Of a stretch of 64,000 nt of DNA, positions 26,818 through 35,177 are shown in pieces. The translations under genes and the position numbers were made by a program. Where the stretch lies: contig NZ_AP023420.1 of assembly GCF_018408705.1 (NCBI RefSeq), positions 1,612,001-1,676,000 of the forward strand, in the 5' to 3' direction. The notes below the pieces were generated by a model, which ran no database searches, was not told the DNA's origin, and saw only the letters and a program-made list of their open reading frames with translations. Each line of letters begins with the position of its first letter. Positions within the stretch are counted from its first letter, which is position 1. The DNA is from Pusillibacter faecalis. GTDB lineage: Bacteria; Bacillota; Clostridia; Oscillospirales; Oscillospiraceae.

Positions 26818-26829
26818 TAGTTGTAACAT
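26818..26829 (+). repeat. 12-bp motif TAGTTGTAACAT, copy 2
   Basis: Sits 32 bases upstream of the minus-strand phage-tail-like gene start; read along that gene it is ATGTTACAACTA, followed by TATATA, so it may overlap its promoter. Confidence 0.6.
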
Positions 26830-26847
26830 AAAAGGGGCCCCAAACAA

Positions 26848-26874
26848 AAAAGTTGCACGCCTCCGTGCAACCTG
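26848..26874 (-). terminator. Second terminator for the 1186-aa SLH gene
   Basis: Minus-strand stem GGTTGCACG-GAGG-CGTGCAACT followed by TTTTTTG. Lies beyond the first terminator at 26941-26972. Confidence 0.75.
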
Positions 26875-26940
26875 ACAAAAAGTTTTCGCCCGCCTTTTTC
26901 AAAAGGCGGCGGGGATCGGGGCAGCGCCCCGCCGCAGCCC

Positions 26941-26972
26941 AAAACAAGGCCGCCCCTTTTGGGGGCGGCCTT
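26941..26972 (-). terminator. Terminator of the 1186-aa SLH gene
   Basis: Minus-strand stem AAGGCCGCCCC / GGGGCGGCCTT followed by GTTTT, directly after the stop codon. Between this and the next hairpin are two further palindromes (CGCCTTTTTCAAAAGGCG and GGGGCAGCGCCCC). Confidence 0.8.
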
Positions 26973-26979
26973 GCGCTGC

Positions 26980-29900
26980 TTATTTCTGGTAGTTCTGCAT
27001 TCTCCAAACGATGGCGGAGACCTGACCACGGGTCAGCGTGTTGTTGGGACGGAAGGTGCTGGTACCATTGGAGAAGTAGCCCTCCACAATCCCAGCCGCA
27101 TTCAGAGCCTGCACATACAGGTCTGAGGTGTCCGTAAAGGGCTTCACACTGGAGAGATTGGCCGTGCTCAGTTTCAGAGCGCCGGCAGCCAGCTGGGCCA
27201 CTTGCAGACGGGTGATGGGAGCGCTCAGGTTCACATTGCCGCGTGTCACCAGACCGTCCGCCTGGGCCTTGGCCAGATAGCCGCTGAAGACGCTGCTTGA
27301 ATTGGTGGGAGCCTGCTCCGGATAACCGGCGGCCAGCATCACCAGCTTGAGCGCCGCGCCATAGGAGATGGTGCTGTCGGGCTTAAAGGCGCCGTTGCTG
27401 TAGCCATCAATCACGCCCGCGTCCGAGAGCTCGGTCACATACTTGTAGCACCAGCTGGAAGAGCCCACGTCGCTGAACGTCCTGCGGGTGTTCACCACGC
27501 CCAGGGAGAACGTGCCGGACGCCAGGGCCTGACCGTTGCTGTTCAAAGCCACATACGGAATCTCCACAGAGCCGGTATAGGTGGAAGCGGGCACAAAGCG
27601 CAGCTGGCTGATAGAGTTGCTGCCGCTGGCATAGGTGTACTGGGTGGTGGTGTTGGCCCGGGTGGAGGTGCCGCTGCCCACGTACACGGTGCCCTGGTTG
27701 GAGGCGGGGAGACTCAGCAGCTGGATGCTGTACAGGCTGGAGCCGGTGGCATTCAGCACCGCGCTGTAGAAACCGCTGGCAGGGAAGGAGACGGCGGTAT
27801 TCCGGGAGGTGACGCCGTAAATCTCCGACACGGCGGATCGGCTGACACTGATCAGAAGAGAGCCGGAGACATTCACCCCGTTGGTGCCATATGCGGTAAA
27901 GGGAATCGTGACGCAGTAATTGCTGCCGGAGGGCACATAGGTCAGCTCCGTCAGGGCGTACTGAGCGGTGGAGGTGGGATTGAAGTAGAAGGCGTTAGAA
28001 TTGGAGGAGGTGAGCTGGGTACGGCCCGTGGAGCCATATTTGCTGGCACTGTAATAGTTGTAGTACAGAGCGCCGGTGGAGGGAACGCCGGTGAACATCA
28101 CATAGTTCAGCGTTCCGCCGGTGGATTTTTTGAAGTAGCGGGCAATGTCATTGGCATTGATCTGGACATTGGTGCCGGTGGTGGTGGAGTAGCGGACACT
28201 GCCCACATAGTTGGAGGTGGAGCCGTCCGTTTGAATGACCAGAGTGCCATCCACGTCATAGCCGTCTTCGTCATAGGCGGTAAAGGTCAGCTCAATGGGA
28301 GTCTTGAAGCTGGAGCTGGCCACAAAGGTCAGGCTGTCCAGAGCGTAGTCGTTGCGGCCCGTGGCATCCTTGGAGTTATAGTAGAAGGCGGCGTTATCCA
28401 GATCAGAGCGGGAGAAGGAGGTCTGACTGCTGGTGCCGTAACCGCTGTACAGCGTGCCCTGGGCGTAATCGTTGGCGCTGGCAGGCCGGTCAAAGATCAC
28501 ATAGTCCAAGTCCGCGTTGCGGTAGGTGTCCCGCAGGAAGGAGAGGAAGTCGCTGCGGTCAAAGTCCACGCTCTTGCCGGGGGACACCTTATAGGTGATG
28601 TCGCCGTCACTGGCGTTTTCGCTGGAACGCAGCTCCACGGTGCCATAGACCCGGTGACTGCTGTTGGCGCCGTAGGCTGTGAAGCTGAGCTTCACGGTGT
28701 CCTGGAACGTATTCTTGGCCGCGAACGTCAGATCGTTCAGTGCGTAATTGTCCCGGCCGGAGACGGAATTGCTGTAATAGAATGTGGCATCGTCCAGGTC
28801 AGAGCGGGTGAAGGCAGTCTCATAGCTGCTCCTGCCGTACTCGCTGTACAGCGTGCCATGGTCAAAGGCGTCGCTGTCAGGCCGGTCGAAGATCACATAC
28901 TCGAGGCTCTCGCTGGGATAGGAGGCCTGGAACACCGTGTTGAAATTGGCCCGGTCAAAGTCCACGGTCTTGCCGGGGGTGACTCGGTAGACAATGGTCT
29001 TGCCGTCCACAGTGGCGTCGCCCACCGCCAGACGCACGGTGCCGCTCATCTGACCCCAGGTGCCGTAGGCGGTAAAGGTCAGGGTGATGGAGTCGTCGTC
29101 GGCATTCTTGTCGGCCACCAGGGAGAGATCGTCCAGGGCATAGTCGTTGCGGCCGGCGTCGTCCTCGTCGTAGTAGAAGCGGCTGTCGGTGAGATCGGAG
29201 TGGGAGAGGGAGGAGTTGCCGGCATAGACGGCTCCCTCAAAGGAATTATAGGTGCTCTTGGCCACATTGAACGTGACATAGTTCAGCGTCCCGTTATATT
29301 GATTCCGATAGGCGTTATAGAAGTCCCGAGCGTCAAAGTCCGTCTCCTTGCCGGCTGCGGCGGTGTAGGAGATGGTGGACTTGTCATTGGTGGTGTACAC
29401 GGCGTAGAACGTGGCGTTGGAATTGATGCGCTGGTAAGAGGGAGTCACCAAGGGCTGGTTGGTATAGAGATACCAGCTGCTGCCAGTATAGGAAGTGGTC
29501 CAGCCCTTGAACGTATAAGTGACGCCGCCAAAGGTGACCTTGGAGGGGTCGCTGGGGTTGTAGGGATAGCCGTTATTTTGGACGGTCTGGTTGGAGACCG
29601 CGATATTTCCAGAGCTGGAGAGGCTCTGGAAGGTTACGGTATAGCCGTTGGTTCTATAGAGAGCGGTGAATGTGGTGTTGCCGGTAATCGCCACATTAGC
29701 TGGATTCACCGTCTGCTGATTGGTATAGACGTAGTTGCTGGATGTTCCCTGCATCCAGCCATAGAATGTATAGGTAATGCCGCCGGAGGTAAAAGAAGAG
29801 GGGTTAGAAACCGCACTCGGACGCTGACCAGCGAGAACTGTCTGATTAGGAATCACAGAGCTTCCGGCAGGTGTTTGGAAAGTAACAGTAAAGCGGTTCT

Positions 29901-30540
29901 GCGGCATGTTCTGTTTACACACGTCACAGGCTCCGTCTCCATTATTATCAATATGGTTGGACTTCACAGAGGCACCGCCGCAAGTAGAGCAGATCTGCCA
30001 GTGCTGTGTGGTGCTGGATGTATATGTGTTAGCAGGGAAAATGTGGGCCGCATTACCTGTCTTGTTCGGGCAACCTGAGGTTGTGCAGGGATGCCAGTGA
30101 TAGGAGGTATCATAACTCCATCCGCTGGACGGTTGATGGTTGTTGGTAGGTGAGATGGGTCTAACATCCTCATAACCGCAATCTTGGCATTTATAACGGT
30201 CTTCACCGTACTGGTAACAGGTGGCTGGCTTTGTTGAAGAGGGCGCTGAGGGATAGTTATGTGTCTTTGTTTCCATAGTATATCCGCACACGGTACAGAC
30301 TTTTTCGTGTGAAGAGGTATCTTTTTGCCGCCATGCAGACTCATTATGGGCACCTCTCTCGCTCGTTGCGGTACATCCAGAAACCGTGCATTCATGCCAA
30401 TGTTCCGTGCTACTACTAGACCAGGAAGTGGCATATGAATGTTGATGATCCTCTTCCGCCCCAGCCAGAGGGACCAGACTGATCATCATGATCAGCGCCA
30501 GCACTGCCGCGGGCAGTTGTTTCTTCCAAAGCTTCCTCAT
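26980..30540 (-). CDS. Large modular SLH surface protein with Cys/His repeats, InlB-like and novel tandem repeats
   Basis: 1186 residues from ATG 30540 (GGAGGG site). Signal peptide 1-28. Residues ~30-215 carry repeated Cys/His motifs (HWHECTVSGC, VCTVCGY, YKCQDCGYE, HWHPCTTSGC, HWQICSTCGG, CDVCKQ). Two InlB/Flg_new-type repeats follow (FTVTFQTPAG...FYGWM; YTVTFQSLSS...FKGWT). Then about five ~115-residue repeats: each has a PGK-VDFD-like start, YVIFDRP, a Y-GTLYS segment, DNYAL-L-F and LTFTAYG; repeats 2 and 3 are closest. Three SLH modules close the C-terminus (GVIDGYSNGAFKPDSTISYGAALKL...). A wall-anchored adhesin-like protein is likely. Confidence 0.85.
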   Translation of the reverse strand: MRKLWKKQLPAAVLALIMMISLVPLAGAEEDHQHSYATSWSSSSTEHWHECTVSGCTATSERGAHNESAWRQKDTSSHEKVCTVCGYTMETKTHNYPSAPSSTKPATCYQYGEDRYKCQDCGYEDVRPISPTNNHQPSSGWSYDTSYHWHPCTTSGCPNKTGNAAHIFPANTYTSSTTQHWQICSTCGGASVKSNHIDNNGDGACDVCKQNMPQNRFTVTFQTPAGSSVIPNQTVLAGQRPSAVSNPSSFTSGGITYTFYGWMQGTSSNYVYTNQQTVNPANVAITGNTTFTALYRTNGYTVTFQSLSSSGNIAVSNQTVQNNGYPYNPSDPSKVTFGGVTYTFKGWTTSYTGSSWYLYTNQPLVTPSYQRINSNATFYAVYTTNDKSTISYTAAAGKETDFDARDFYNAYRNQYNGTLNYVTFNVAKSTYNSFEGAVYAGNSSLSHSDLTDSRFYYDEDDAGRNDYALDDLSLVADKNADDDSITLTFTAYGTWGQMSGTVRLAVGDATVDGKTIVYRVTPGKTVDFDRANFNTVFQASYPSESLEYVIFDRPDSDAFDHGTLYSEYGRSSYETAFTRSDLDDATFYYSNSVSGRDNYALNDLTFAAKNTFQDTVKLSFTAYGANSSHRVYGTVELRSSENASDGDITYKVSPGKSVDFDRSDFLSFLRDTYRNADLDYVIFDRPASANDYAQGTLYSGYGTSSQTSFSRSDLDNAAFYYNSKDATGRNDYALDSLTFVASSSFKTPIELTFTAYDEDGYDVDGTLVIQTDGSTSNYVGSVRYSTTTGTNVQINANDIARYFKKSTGGTLNYVMFTGVPSTGALYYNYYSASKYGSTGRTQLTSSNSNAFYFNPTSTAQYALTELTYVPSGSNYCVTIPFTAYGTNGVNVSGSLLISVSRSAVSEIYGVTSRNTAVSFPASGFYSAVLNATGSSLYSIQLLSLPASNQGTVYVGSGTSTRANTTTQYTYASGSNSISQLRFVPASTYTGSVEIPYVALNSNGQALASGTFSLGVVNTRRTFSDVGSSSWCYKYVTELSDAGVIDGYSNGAFKPDSTISYGAALKLVMLAAGYPEQAPTNSSSVFSGYLAKAQADGLVTRGNVNLSAPITRLQVAQLAAGALKLSTANLSSVKPFTDTSDLYVQALNAAGIVEGYFSNGTSTFRPNNTLTRGQVSAIVWRMQNYQK

Positions 30541-30677
30541 AAAAAGTCCCTCCATGATGTCGAATTTGCTGCCATTTGGTTACATAATATTCCTCTCTAT
30601 AACATACTCGAAAGCCCTTTCAAAATCATGAACAAATTATGAACAAATAGAGCACTGGGGAAAAAGAGAGGTTTTTC

Positions 30678-30706
30678 TTTACAAATAATTTTGACTCCTA
30701 TATAAT
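30678..30706 (+). promoter_or_regulatory. Promoter of prfB
   Basis: TTTACA (30678-30683), 17-base spacer, TATAAT (30701-30706), 38 bases before the start codon. Confidence 0.75.
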
Positions 30707-30743
30707 ACTATAGCTAACGAAATTTGAAGGATGGAGAGACGTC

Positions 30744-31868
30744 ATGGCACTGATAGAATACGACGTTTACAAGCAGAAGCTGCGGGACCTGGGGCCGGAG
30801 CTGGACAAGCTGTCCGCTGCACTGGATGTGGAGAGCGCCCGGCAGGAGGCCGCCCGCCTGGAGGATGAGACCGCCCAAGATGGGTTTTGGAACGACCTGG
30901 AGCGTTCCCAGAAGGTGCAGGTGCGCCTCAAACAGCTCCAAAACAAGATCGGGCGCCAGGAAAAGCTCCTTGGCGCCTGGGAGGATTTGACCGTGCTCTG
31001 CGAGATGGGCCAGGAGGCGGACGACGCCGATATTCTGGAGGAAGTGAAGACCGAGTACGCCGCCCTGGAGGAGCGGGTGGAGGAGACCCGAATGACCACC
31101 CTTCTCTCCGGCGAGTATGACAGCTCCAACGCCATCATGCAGTTCCACGCCGGCGCCGGCGGTACCGAGGCCCAGGACTGGGCCCAGATGCTCTACCGGA
31201 TGTACACCCGCTGGGCCGAGCGCCACGGCTTTGTCTATAAGATTCTGGACTATGAGGACGGGGACGAGGCGGGCATCAAATCCGCCGCCATCTCCATCGA
31301 GGGCGAGAACGCCTACGGCCTTTTGAAGAGCGAGAACGGCGTCCACCGCCTGGTGCGGGTGTCCCCTTTTGACGCCAACGCCCGCCGCCAGACCTCCTTC
31401 GCCGCCATCGAGGTCATGCCGGAGATCGAGAACGACGAGTCCATCGAGATTCGGGACGAGGACATCGAGATGCAGGTCTACCGGGCCAGCGGCGCCGGCG
31501 GCCAGCACGTGAACAAGACCTCCTCCGCCGTGCGGCTCATCCACAAGCCCACCGGCATCGTGGTGGCCTCTCAGCAGGAGCGCAGCCAGTTCCAGAACAA
31601 GGACAACTGCATGAAGATGCTGCGGGCCAAACTCCTGGAGCTCAAGGCCCAGCAGCACGCGGAGAAGATCTCCGACATCAAGGGCGTGCAGATGAAGATT
31701 GAGTGGGGAAGCCAGATCCGCTCCTACGTCTTCATGCCCTACCAGATGGTTAAGGACACCCGCACAGGCTTTGAGACCAGCAACGTGGACGGCGTGATGG
31801 ACGGCGATCTGGACGGCTTTTTAAACGCGTATCTCACCCAGCTTGCCACCGGTGAGCTGAAGAAGTAA
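30744..31868 (+). CDS. prfB: Peptide chain release factor 2
   Basis: RF2 releases the nascent peptide at UGA and UAA codons. 374 residues, full length. Codon-recognition tripeptide SPF (RVSPFDANARRQTSF) and catalytic GGQ (SGAGGQHVNKTSSAVRL) are present. The whole frame is continuous from ATG 30744 (GGAGAG site); the usual in-frame UGA and CUUUGA slippery site that autoregulates most prfB genes is absent at the expected place (the LSAALD stretch near residue 25 is read straight through). Own promoter and terminator. Confidence 0.97.
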   Translation: MALIEYDVYKQKLRDLGPELDKLSAALDVESARQEAARLEDETAQDGFWNDLERSQKVQVRLKQLQNKIGRQEKLLGAWEDLTVLCEMGQEADDADILEEVKTEYAALEERVEETRMTTLLSGEYDSSNAIMQFHAGAGGTEAQDWAQMLYRMYTRWAERHGFVYKILDYEDGDEAGIKSAAISIEGENAYGLLKSENGVHRLVRVSPFDANARRQTSFAAIEVMPEIENDESIEIRDEDIEMQVYRASGAGGQHVNKTSSAVRLIHKPTGIVVASQQERSQFQNKDNCMKMLRAKLLELKAQQHAEKISDIKGVQMKIEWGSQIRSYVFMPYQMVKDTRTGFETSNVDGVMDGDLDGFLNAYLTQLATGELKK

Positions 31869-31903
31869 AGCCGGGTACGCCGCAACTGGATAGCCCGCAC
31901 CCG

Positions 31904-31935
31904 AAAAAAGACGCGGCTGACGCCGCGTCCTTTTT
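31904..31935 (+). terminator. Terminator after prfB
   Basis: AAAAAAGACGCGGC-TGAC-GCCGCGTCCTTTTT. Confidence 0.9.
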
Positions 31936-31963
31936 CCGCAGATCAGAGAGAAAGGAAAGCACT

Positions 31964-33364
31964 ATGGAAGAAAAAAACCCCTCCCCCAACGCCGCGCCCC
32001 GGGAAAACAAGATGGGTGTGATGCCAATTGGCCGGCTGCTGGCCGGCATGGCGGTGCCCATGATGATCTCGATGCTGGTACAGGCATTTTATAACGTGGT
32101 GGACAGCATCTTCGTGGCCCAGCTCAGCGAGGATGCCCTGAACGCCGTCTCCCTGGCGTTCCCCCTGCAAAACCTGATGATTGCCGTGGGCGCGGGCACC
32201 GCCGTGGGCATCAACGCCCTTCTCTCCCGCTCCCTGGGCGAGAAGAATCAGACCATGGCGGACCGGGCCGCCAATACGGGCATCTTTTTGTCCCTTTGCA
32301 GCTTTGTGGTCTTCGCCCTGATCGGCGTGTTGTTCTCCCGGACCTTTTTTGAAATCCAGGCCGCTGGTGAGCCCATCATCGTGGAGTACGGCACGGAGTA
32401 TGCCACCATCTGCCTGGGGCTGTCCATCGGCATTTTCAGCCAGTTCTGCTTTGAGCGGCTGCTGCAGTCCACAGGCCGCACCACCCTGGCCATGGTTACA
32501 CAGCTCACCGGCGCGGTGATCAACATCATCATGGACCCGATCTTGATTTTCGGCTATTTTGGCTTTCCCCGGATGGAGGTGGCCGGCGCCGCGGCCGCCA
32601 CAGTCCTGGGGCAGATTGTCGCCGCGATCATGGCGGTTGTGATGAATTTGAAATGTAACCCGGATGTAAACATCCGCCTGCGGGAGATTCGCTGGAACGG
32701 TCACGTGGCGGGGGAAATCTACCGGGTGGGCTTTCCCTCGATTGTGATGCAATCCATCGGCTCGGTGATGGTGTTCGGCATGAATAAGATTCTCTTTGGC
32801 TTTACGAAAACGGCTACCGCAGTGTTCGGGGCCTACTTCAAGCTGCAAAGCTTCATCTTCATGCCGGTGTTCGGCCTGAATAACGGCATGGTGCCCATCG
32901 TCGCCTATAACTTTGGCGCGGGCCGGATGGACCGGGTGAAAAAGACGGTGAAGCTGGCGGTATGTACCGCTGTTGCGATCATGGCGGTGGGACTGGCGAT
33001 TTTCCAGCTGGCGCCGGAACTGCTGCTGAGCTTCTTTGACGCCTCGGAGGAGATGCTGGAAATCGGGTCGGTCGCCCTGCGGATTATCAGCCTTTCCTTC
33101 CTGCTGGCGGGCTTTTGCATCATCGCCGGTTCCGTGTGTCAGGCCATTGGCAACCCCTTTTACAGCCTCATTGTGGCGGTGGCCCGACAGCTGGTGGTGC
33201 TGCTGCCGGTGGCGTGGCTGCTCTCAAGGAGCGGCAGGCTGGAGCTGGTGTGGGTGGCCTTCCCCGTGGCGGAGCTGATGTCGCTGACGCTCAGCGCTAT
33301 TTTCCTGCGCAGGACCCTCCGCTCTGCGGAGGCAAGGGTAGCCGGAACGCCGCGGCAAACTTGA
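31964..33364 (+). CDS. MATE-family multidrug/sodium efflux transporter
   Basis: 466-residue polytopic membrane protein with 12 predicted helices in two similar halves. MATE features: early MLVQAFYNVVDSIFVAQLSEDALNAVSLAFPLQN, then GAGTAVGINALLSRSLGEKN, and in the second half NNGMVPIVAYNFGAGR. Length and motifs fit the NorM/VmrA-like branch of MATE that exports cations or drugs in exchange for Na+ or H+. RBS AAAGGAAAG 7 bases before ATG 31964. Stands alone after prfB; substrate cannot be read from the sequence. Confidence 0.93.
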   Translation: MEEKNPSPNAAPRENKMGVMPIGRLLAGMAVPMMISMLVQAFYNVVDSIFVAQLSEDALNAVSLAFPLQNLMIAVGAGTAVGINALLSRSLGEKNQTMADRAANTGIFLSLCSFVVFALIGVLFSRTFFEIQAAGEPIIVEYGTEYATICLGLSIGIFSQFCFERLLQSTGRTTLAMVTQLTGAVINIIMDPILIFGYFGFPRMEVAGAAAATVLGQIVAAIMAVVMNLKCNPDVNIRLREIRWNGHVAGEIYRVGFPSIVMQSIGSVMVFGMNKILFGFTKTATAVFGAYFKLQSFIFMPVFGLNNGMVPIVAYNFGAGRMDRVKKTVKLAVCTAVAIMAVGLAIFQLAPELLLSFFDASEEMLEIGSVALRIISLSFLLAGFCIIAGSVCQAIGNPFYSLIVAVARQLVVLLPVAWLLSRSGRLELVWVAFPVAELMSLTLSAIFLRRTLRSAEARVAGTPRQT

Positions 33365-33375
33365 TCCCTATGGAC

Positions 33376-33404
33376 GAGAGGCCCCGGATTCAATCCGGGG
33401 CCTC
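33376..33404 (+). repeat. Repeated hairpin, copy 1; likely terminator of the MATE gene
   Basis: 29 bases: GA followed by stem GAGGCCCCGGAT / ATCCGGGGCCTC, loop TCA. Identical copy at 33569-33597. No long T tract. Confidence 0.6.
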
Positions 33405-33536
33405 CTGAAACTGTCGAAAAAAATGGAAAGTTACGGCAACGGGAAGGAAGATAGTTACGAAAGAAAACCAGGAAGGGTGTCTTTCGTTTTCAATCACCCG
33501 TTTTTCAGAACGTTTCAGCGGTCTGAAAAACTGCCG

Positions 33537-33568
33537 CAGCCTGCCGAAAAGACTTTTTCGGCAGGCTG
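33537..33568. repeat. Strong palindrome CAGCCTGCCGAAAA / TTTTCGGCAGGCTG
   Basis: 14-bp perfect stem with GACT loop, abutting the second copy of the 29-base hairpin. Between convergent genes, so it can act on either transcript. Confidence 0.7.
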
Positions 33569-33597
33569 GAGAGGCCCCGGATTCAATCCGGGGCCTC
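33569..33597 (-). repeat. Repeated hairpin, copy 2; likely end of the M23 gene transcript
   Basis: Exact copy of 33376-33404, 15 bases beyond the stop codon of the minus-strand peptidase. Confidence 0.6.
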
Positions 33598-33612
33598 TCT
33601 TGGTTTGCCGGG

Positions 33613-34305
33613 TTATTGTTCCAAAAACGCATTGGGGTCCACCGGCTCCCCCTCTTGGGTCACGGAGAAGTGCAGATGAGGCTCCTGAGCGGCCTCTGCT
33701 GCGGCGGTATCTCCCACGGCGCCGATGATTTGCCCGGCGGATACCGTGTCGCCCTCCGCCACATTGGTCTGAGGCTGGAGGTTTGAATAGGTGGTCTGAT
33801 AGCCGCCCTCATGGCCGATGACCACGGTGGTGCCCATCAGAGCGTCGTCCTCCACGGAGAGCACAGTGCCTGAGCTGGCGGAGAGCACCGTGTCACCCAG
33901 CGCGGCAGAGATGTCAATGCCGTTGTGAGTTCTCCAGTCCTCCAGCGTGGGGTTATATACCAGCTCGTCCATGGAGAAGGCGGTCAGGACTTCGCCCTCC
34001 AGGGGAGAGACAATCAGCCGGGGGGCTTGGGCTATAACAGGGGTATCGTCCACCTCGACCTCCGGCATCGTGGCAGCTGGCACCTCAACAGGCTCAATGG
34101 TCTCCACCACAGGCTCCTCCGGTACCACCAGTTCCGGCGCAGGGGATGTGACAGGCGTTTCGTCAGGGGGAGCCAACGCCTCCTCCGCAGTGTCGTCGCC
34201 GCCAAAGAGCAAAAAGTAACCGCTGACGCCGATGACCAGCAGGCACACCGCCATGGTGACATAGAATTCGGCGCTGCCCCGAATGGCATCCCATTTCTTA
34301 CTCAT
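33613..34305 (-). CDS. Membrane-anchored M23 (LytM) peptidase, SpoIIQ-like
   Basis: 230 residues from ATG 34305 (AGGGAGG). Short cytosolic N-terminus, one membrane helix (about 16-36, FYVTMAVCLLVIGVSGYFLLF), a Pro/Glu/Val-rich linker (about 40-105) and a C-terminal M23 domain with RTHNGIDIS (zinc His/Asp) and PHLHFSV (HxH). This architecture is that of SpoIIQ, which faces the intermembrane space during engulfment, and of other wall endopeptidases. Metal residues are intact, as in clostridial SpoIIQ. Neighbours do not decide between the roles. Confidence 0.8.
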   Translation of the reverse strand: MSKKWDAIRGSAEFYVTMAVCLLVIGVSGYFLLFGGDDTAEEALAPPDETPVTSPAPELVVPEEPVVETIEPVEVPAATMPEVEVDDTPVIAQAPRLIVSPLEGEVLTAFSMDELVYNPTLEDWRTHNGIDISAALGDTVLSASSGTVLSVEDDALMGTTVVIGHEGGYQTTYSNLQPQTNVAEGDTVSAGQIIGAVGDTAAAEAAQEPHLHFSVTQEGEPVDPNAFLEQ

Positions 34306-34429
34306 GTATCGTACCTCCCTCAAATTTGGGTCTGAGGGAAGTATGGGCTGGTTTTCCAGGGTTTATTCCAAAAGCGGCCTGAAATTTGCCAAACCTGGGA
34401 GAAAAATCCGGATGGCAACAGATGCTTGC

Positions 34430-34457
34430 TTGACTTTTCTCTCCAATCCGCTATGCT
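34430..34457 (+). promoter_or_regulatory. Promoter of the XRE membrane regulator
   Basis: TTGACT (34430-34435), 16-base spacer, TATGCT (34452-34457). Confidence 0.6.
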
Positions 34458-34475
34458 GGCTGTGAGGTGAGGAAC

Positions 34476-35144
34476 ATGACGGCCATCCACAGCCATTTAA
34501 AGCAGCTCCGTCAGGACCGGGGAATGACCCAGGAGACAGTTGCCCAGAGAATGGGCCTGACCCGGCAGGCGGTTTCCAGCCACGAGTCCGGCCGTACCCG
34601 GCCGGACCTGGATACCTTAATGCGCTACGCGGAAGTCTATGATGTGGATCTCCATGATATCTTATACGGCGGCGGCCGGCCGCAAAGCCGGCGGGTCCGC
34701 CTGCTGGCCTGGGCGGTCTGGCTGGATTTGACGCTGTGCAGCTTGGCGCAGTCTGTACTCCTGTGGGTGTCCAATTGCTTTTTTCCCGTGCCGGAGGGTG
34801 TGCTGAGCGGAGAGATGCAGGAGCGCCTTATCACACGGATGGCCCTGGGGGACCTCCACCGGGCCGTGGAGGAGGTATCCCTGCTCTCCTTTGGGCTTCT
34901 GAGCCTTGGGCTGATGGCTGCGGCGCTTCGGATGGAGAGGCCGGTGGGAGTGAGACGGCGCTGGAAGTATTGGGGGCTTCTGACGGCAGGCGCTGCGGCG
35001 GCAGTGCTTCCCTGGGCCGTGGCAGACCCCGTATTTGGGATTGCCAATTATACGGTGACACCAAGCGCGCAGCTTGCCTGGGCTGCGGTGCTGCTGTTGG
35101 TCAGCCTGGCAGCGGACGCCGTTCGCCTGCGGAGACAGAAATAG
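34476..35144 (+). CDS. XRE-family regulator with C-terminal membrane domain
   Basis: 222 residues. N-terminal helix-turn-helix 1-62 (LKQLRQDRGMTQETVAQRMGLTRQAVSSHESGRTRPDLDTL), then three to four hydrophobic helices (WLDLTLCSLAQSVLLWV; LLSFGLLSLGLMAAAL; LLTAGAAAAVLPWAV; LAWAAVLLLVSLAADAV). ATG 34476 with GGTGAGGA upstream; a GTG at 34467 is in frame. Such membrane-tied XRE regulators usually sense envelope signals or drugs. Target genes unknown. Confidence 0.8.
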   Translation: MTAIHSHLKQLRQDRGMTQETVAQRMGLTRQAVSSHESGRTRPDLDTLMRYAEVYDVDLHDILYGGGRPQSRRVRLLAWAVWLDLTLCSLAQSVLLWVSNCFFPVPEGVLSGEMQERLITRMALGDLHRAVEEVSLLSFGLLSLGLMAAALRMERPVGVRRRWKYWGLLTAGAAAAVLPWAVADPVFGIANYTVTPSAQLAWAAVLLLVSLAADAVRLRRQK

Positions 35145-35177
35145 AGAAGAGACGCTGCTCCGGCAGCGTCTCTTCTT
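35144..35177. terminator. Bidirectional terminator between the XRE gene and gpmI
   Basis: AGAAGAGACGCTGC-TCCG-GCAGCGTCTCTTCT with TTATTTT on the plus side; the two genes converge here. Confidence 0.85.

Noticed and set aside
28231..30078. 615-codon plus-strand open frame opposite the 1186-aa SLH gene
   Set aside because: Antisense shadow of a gene with signal peptide, SLH modules and terminator; product is Val/Gly/Ile-rich noise.
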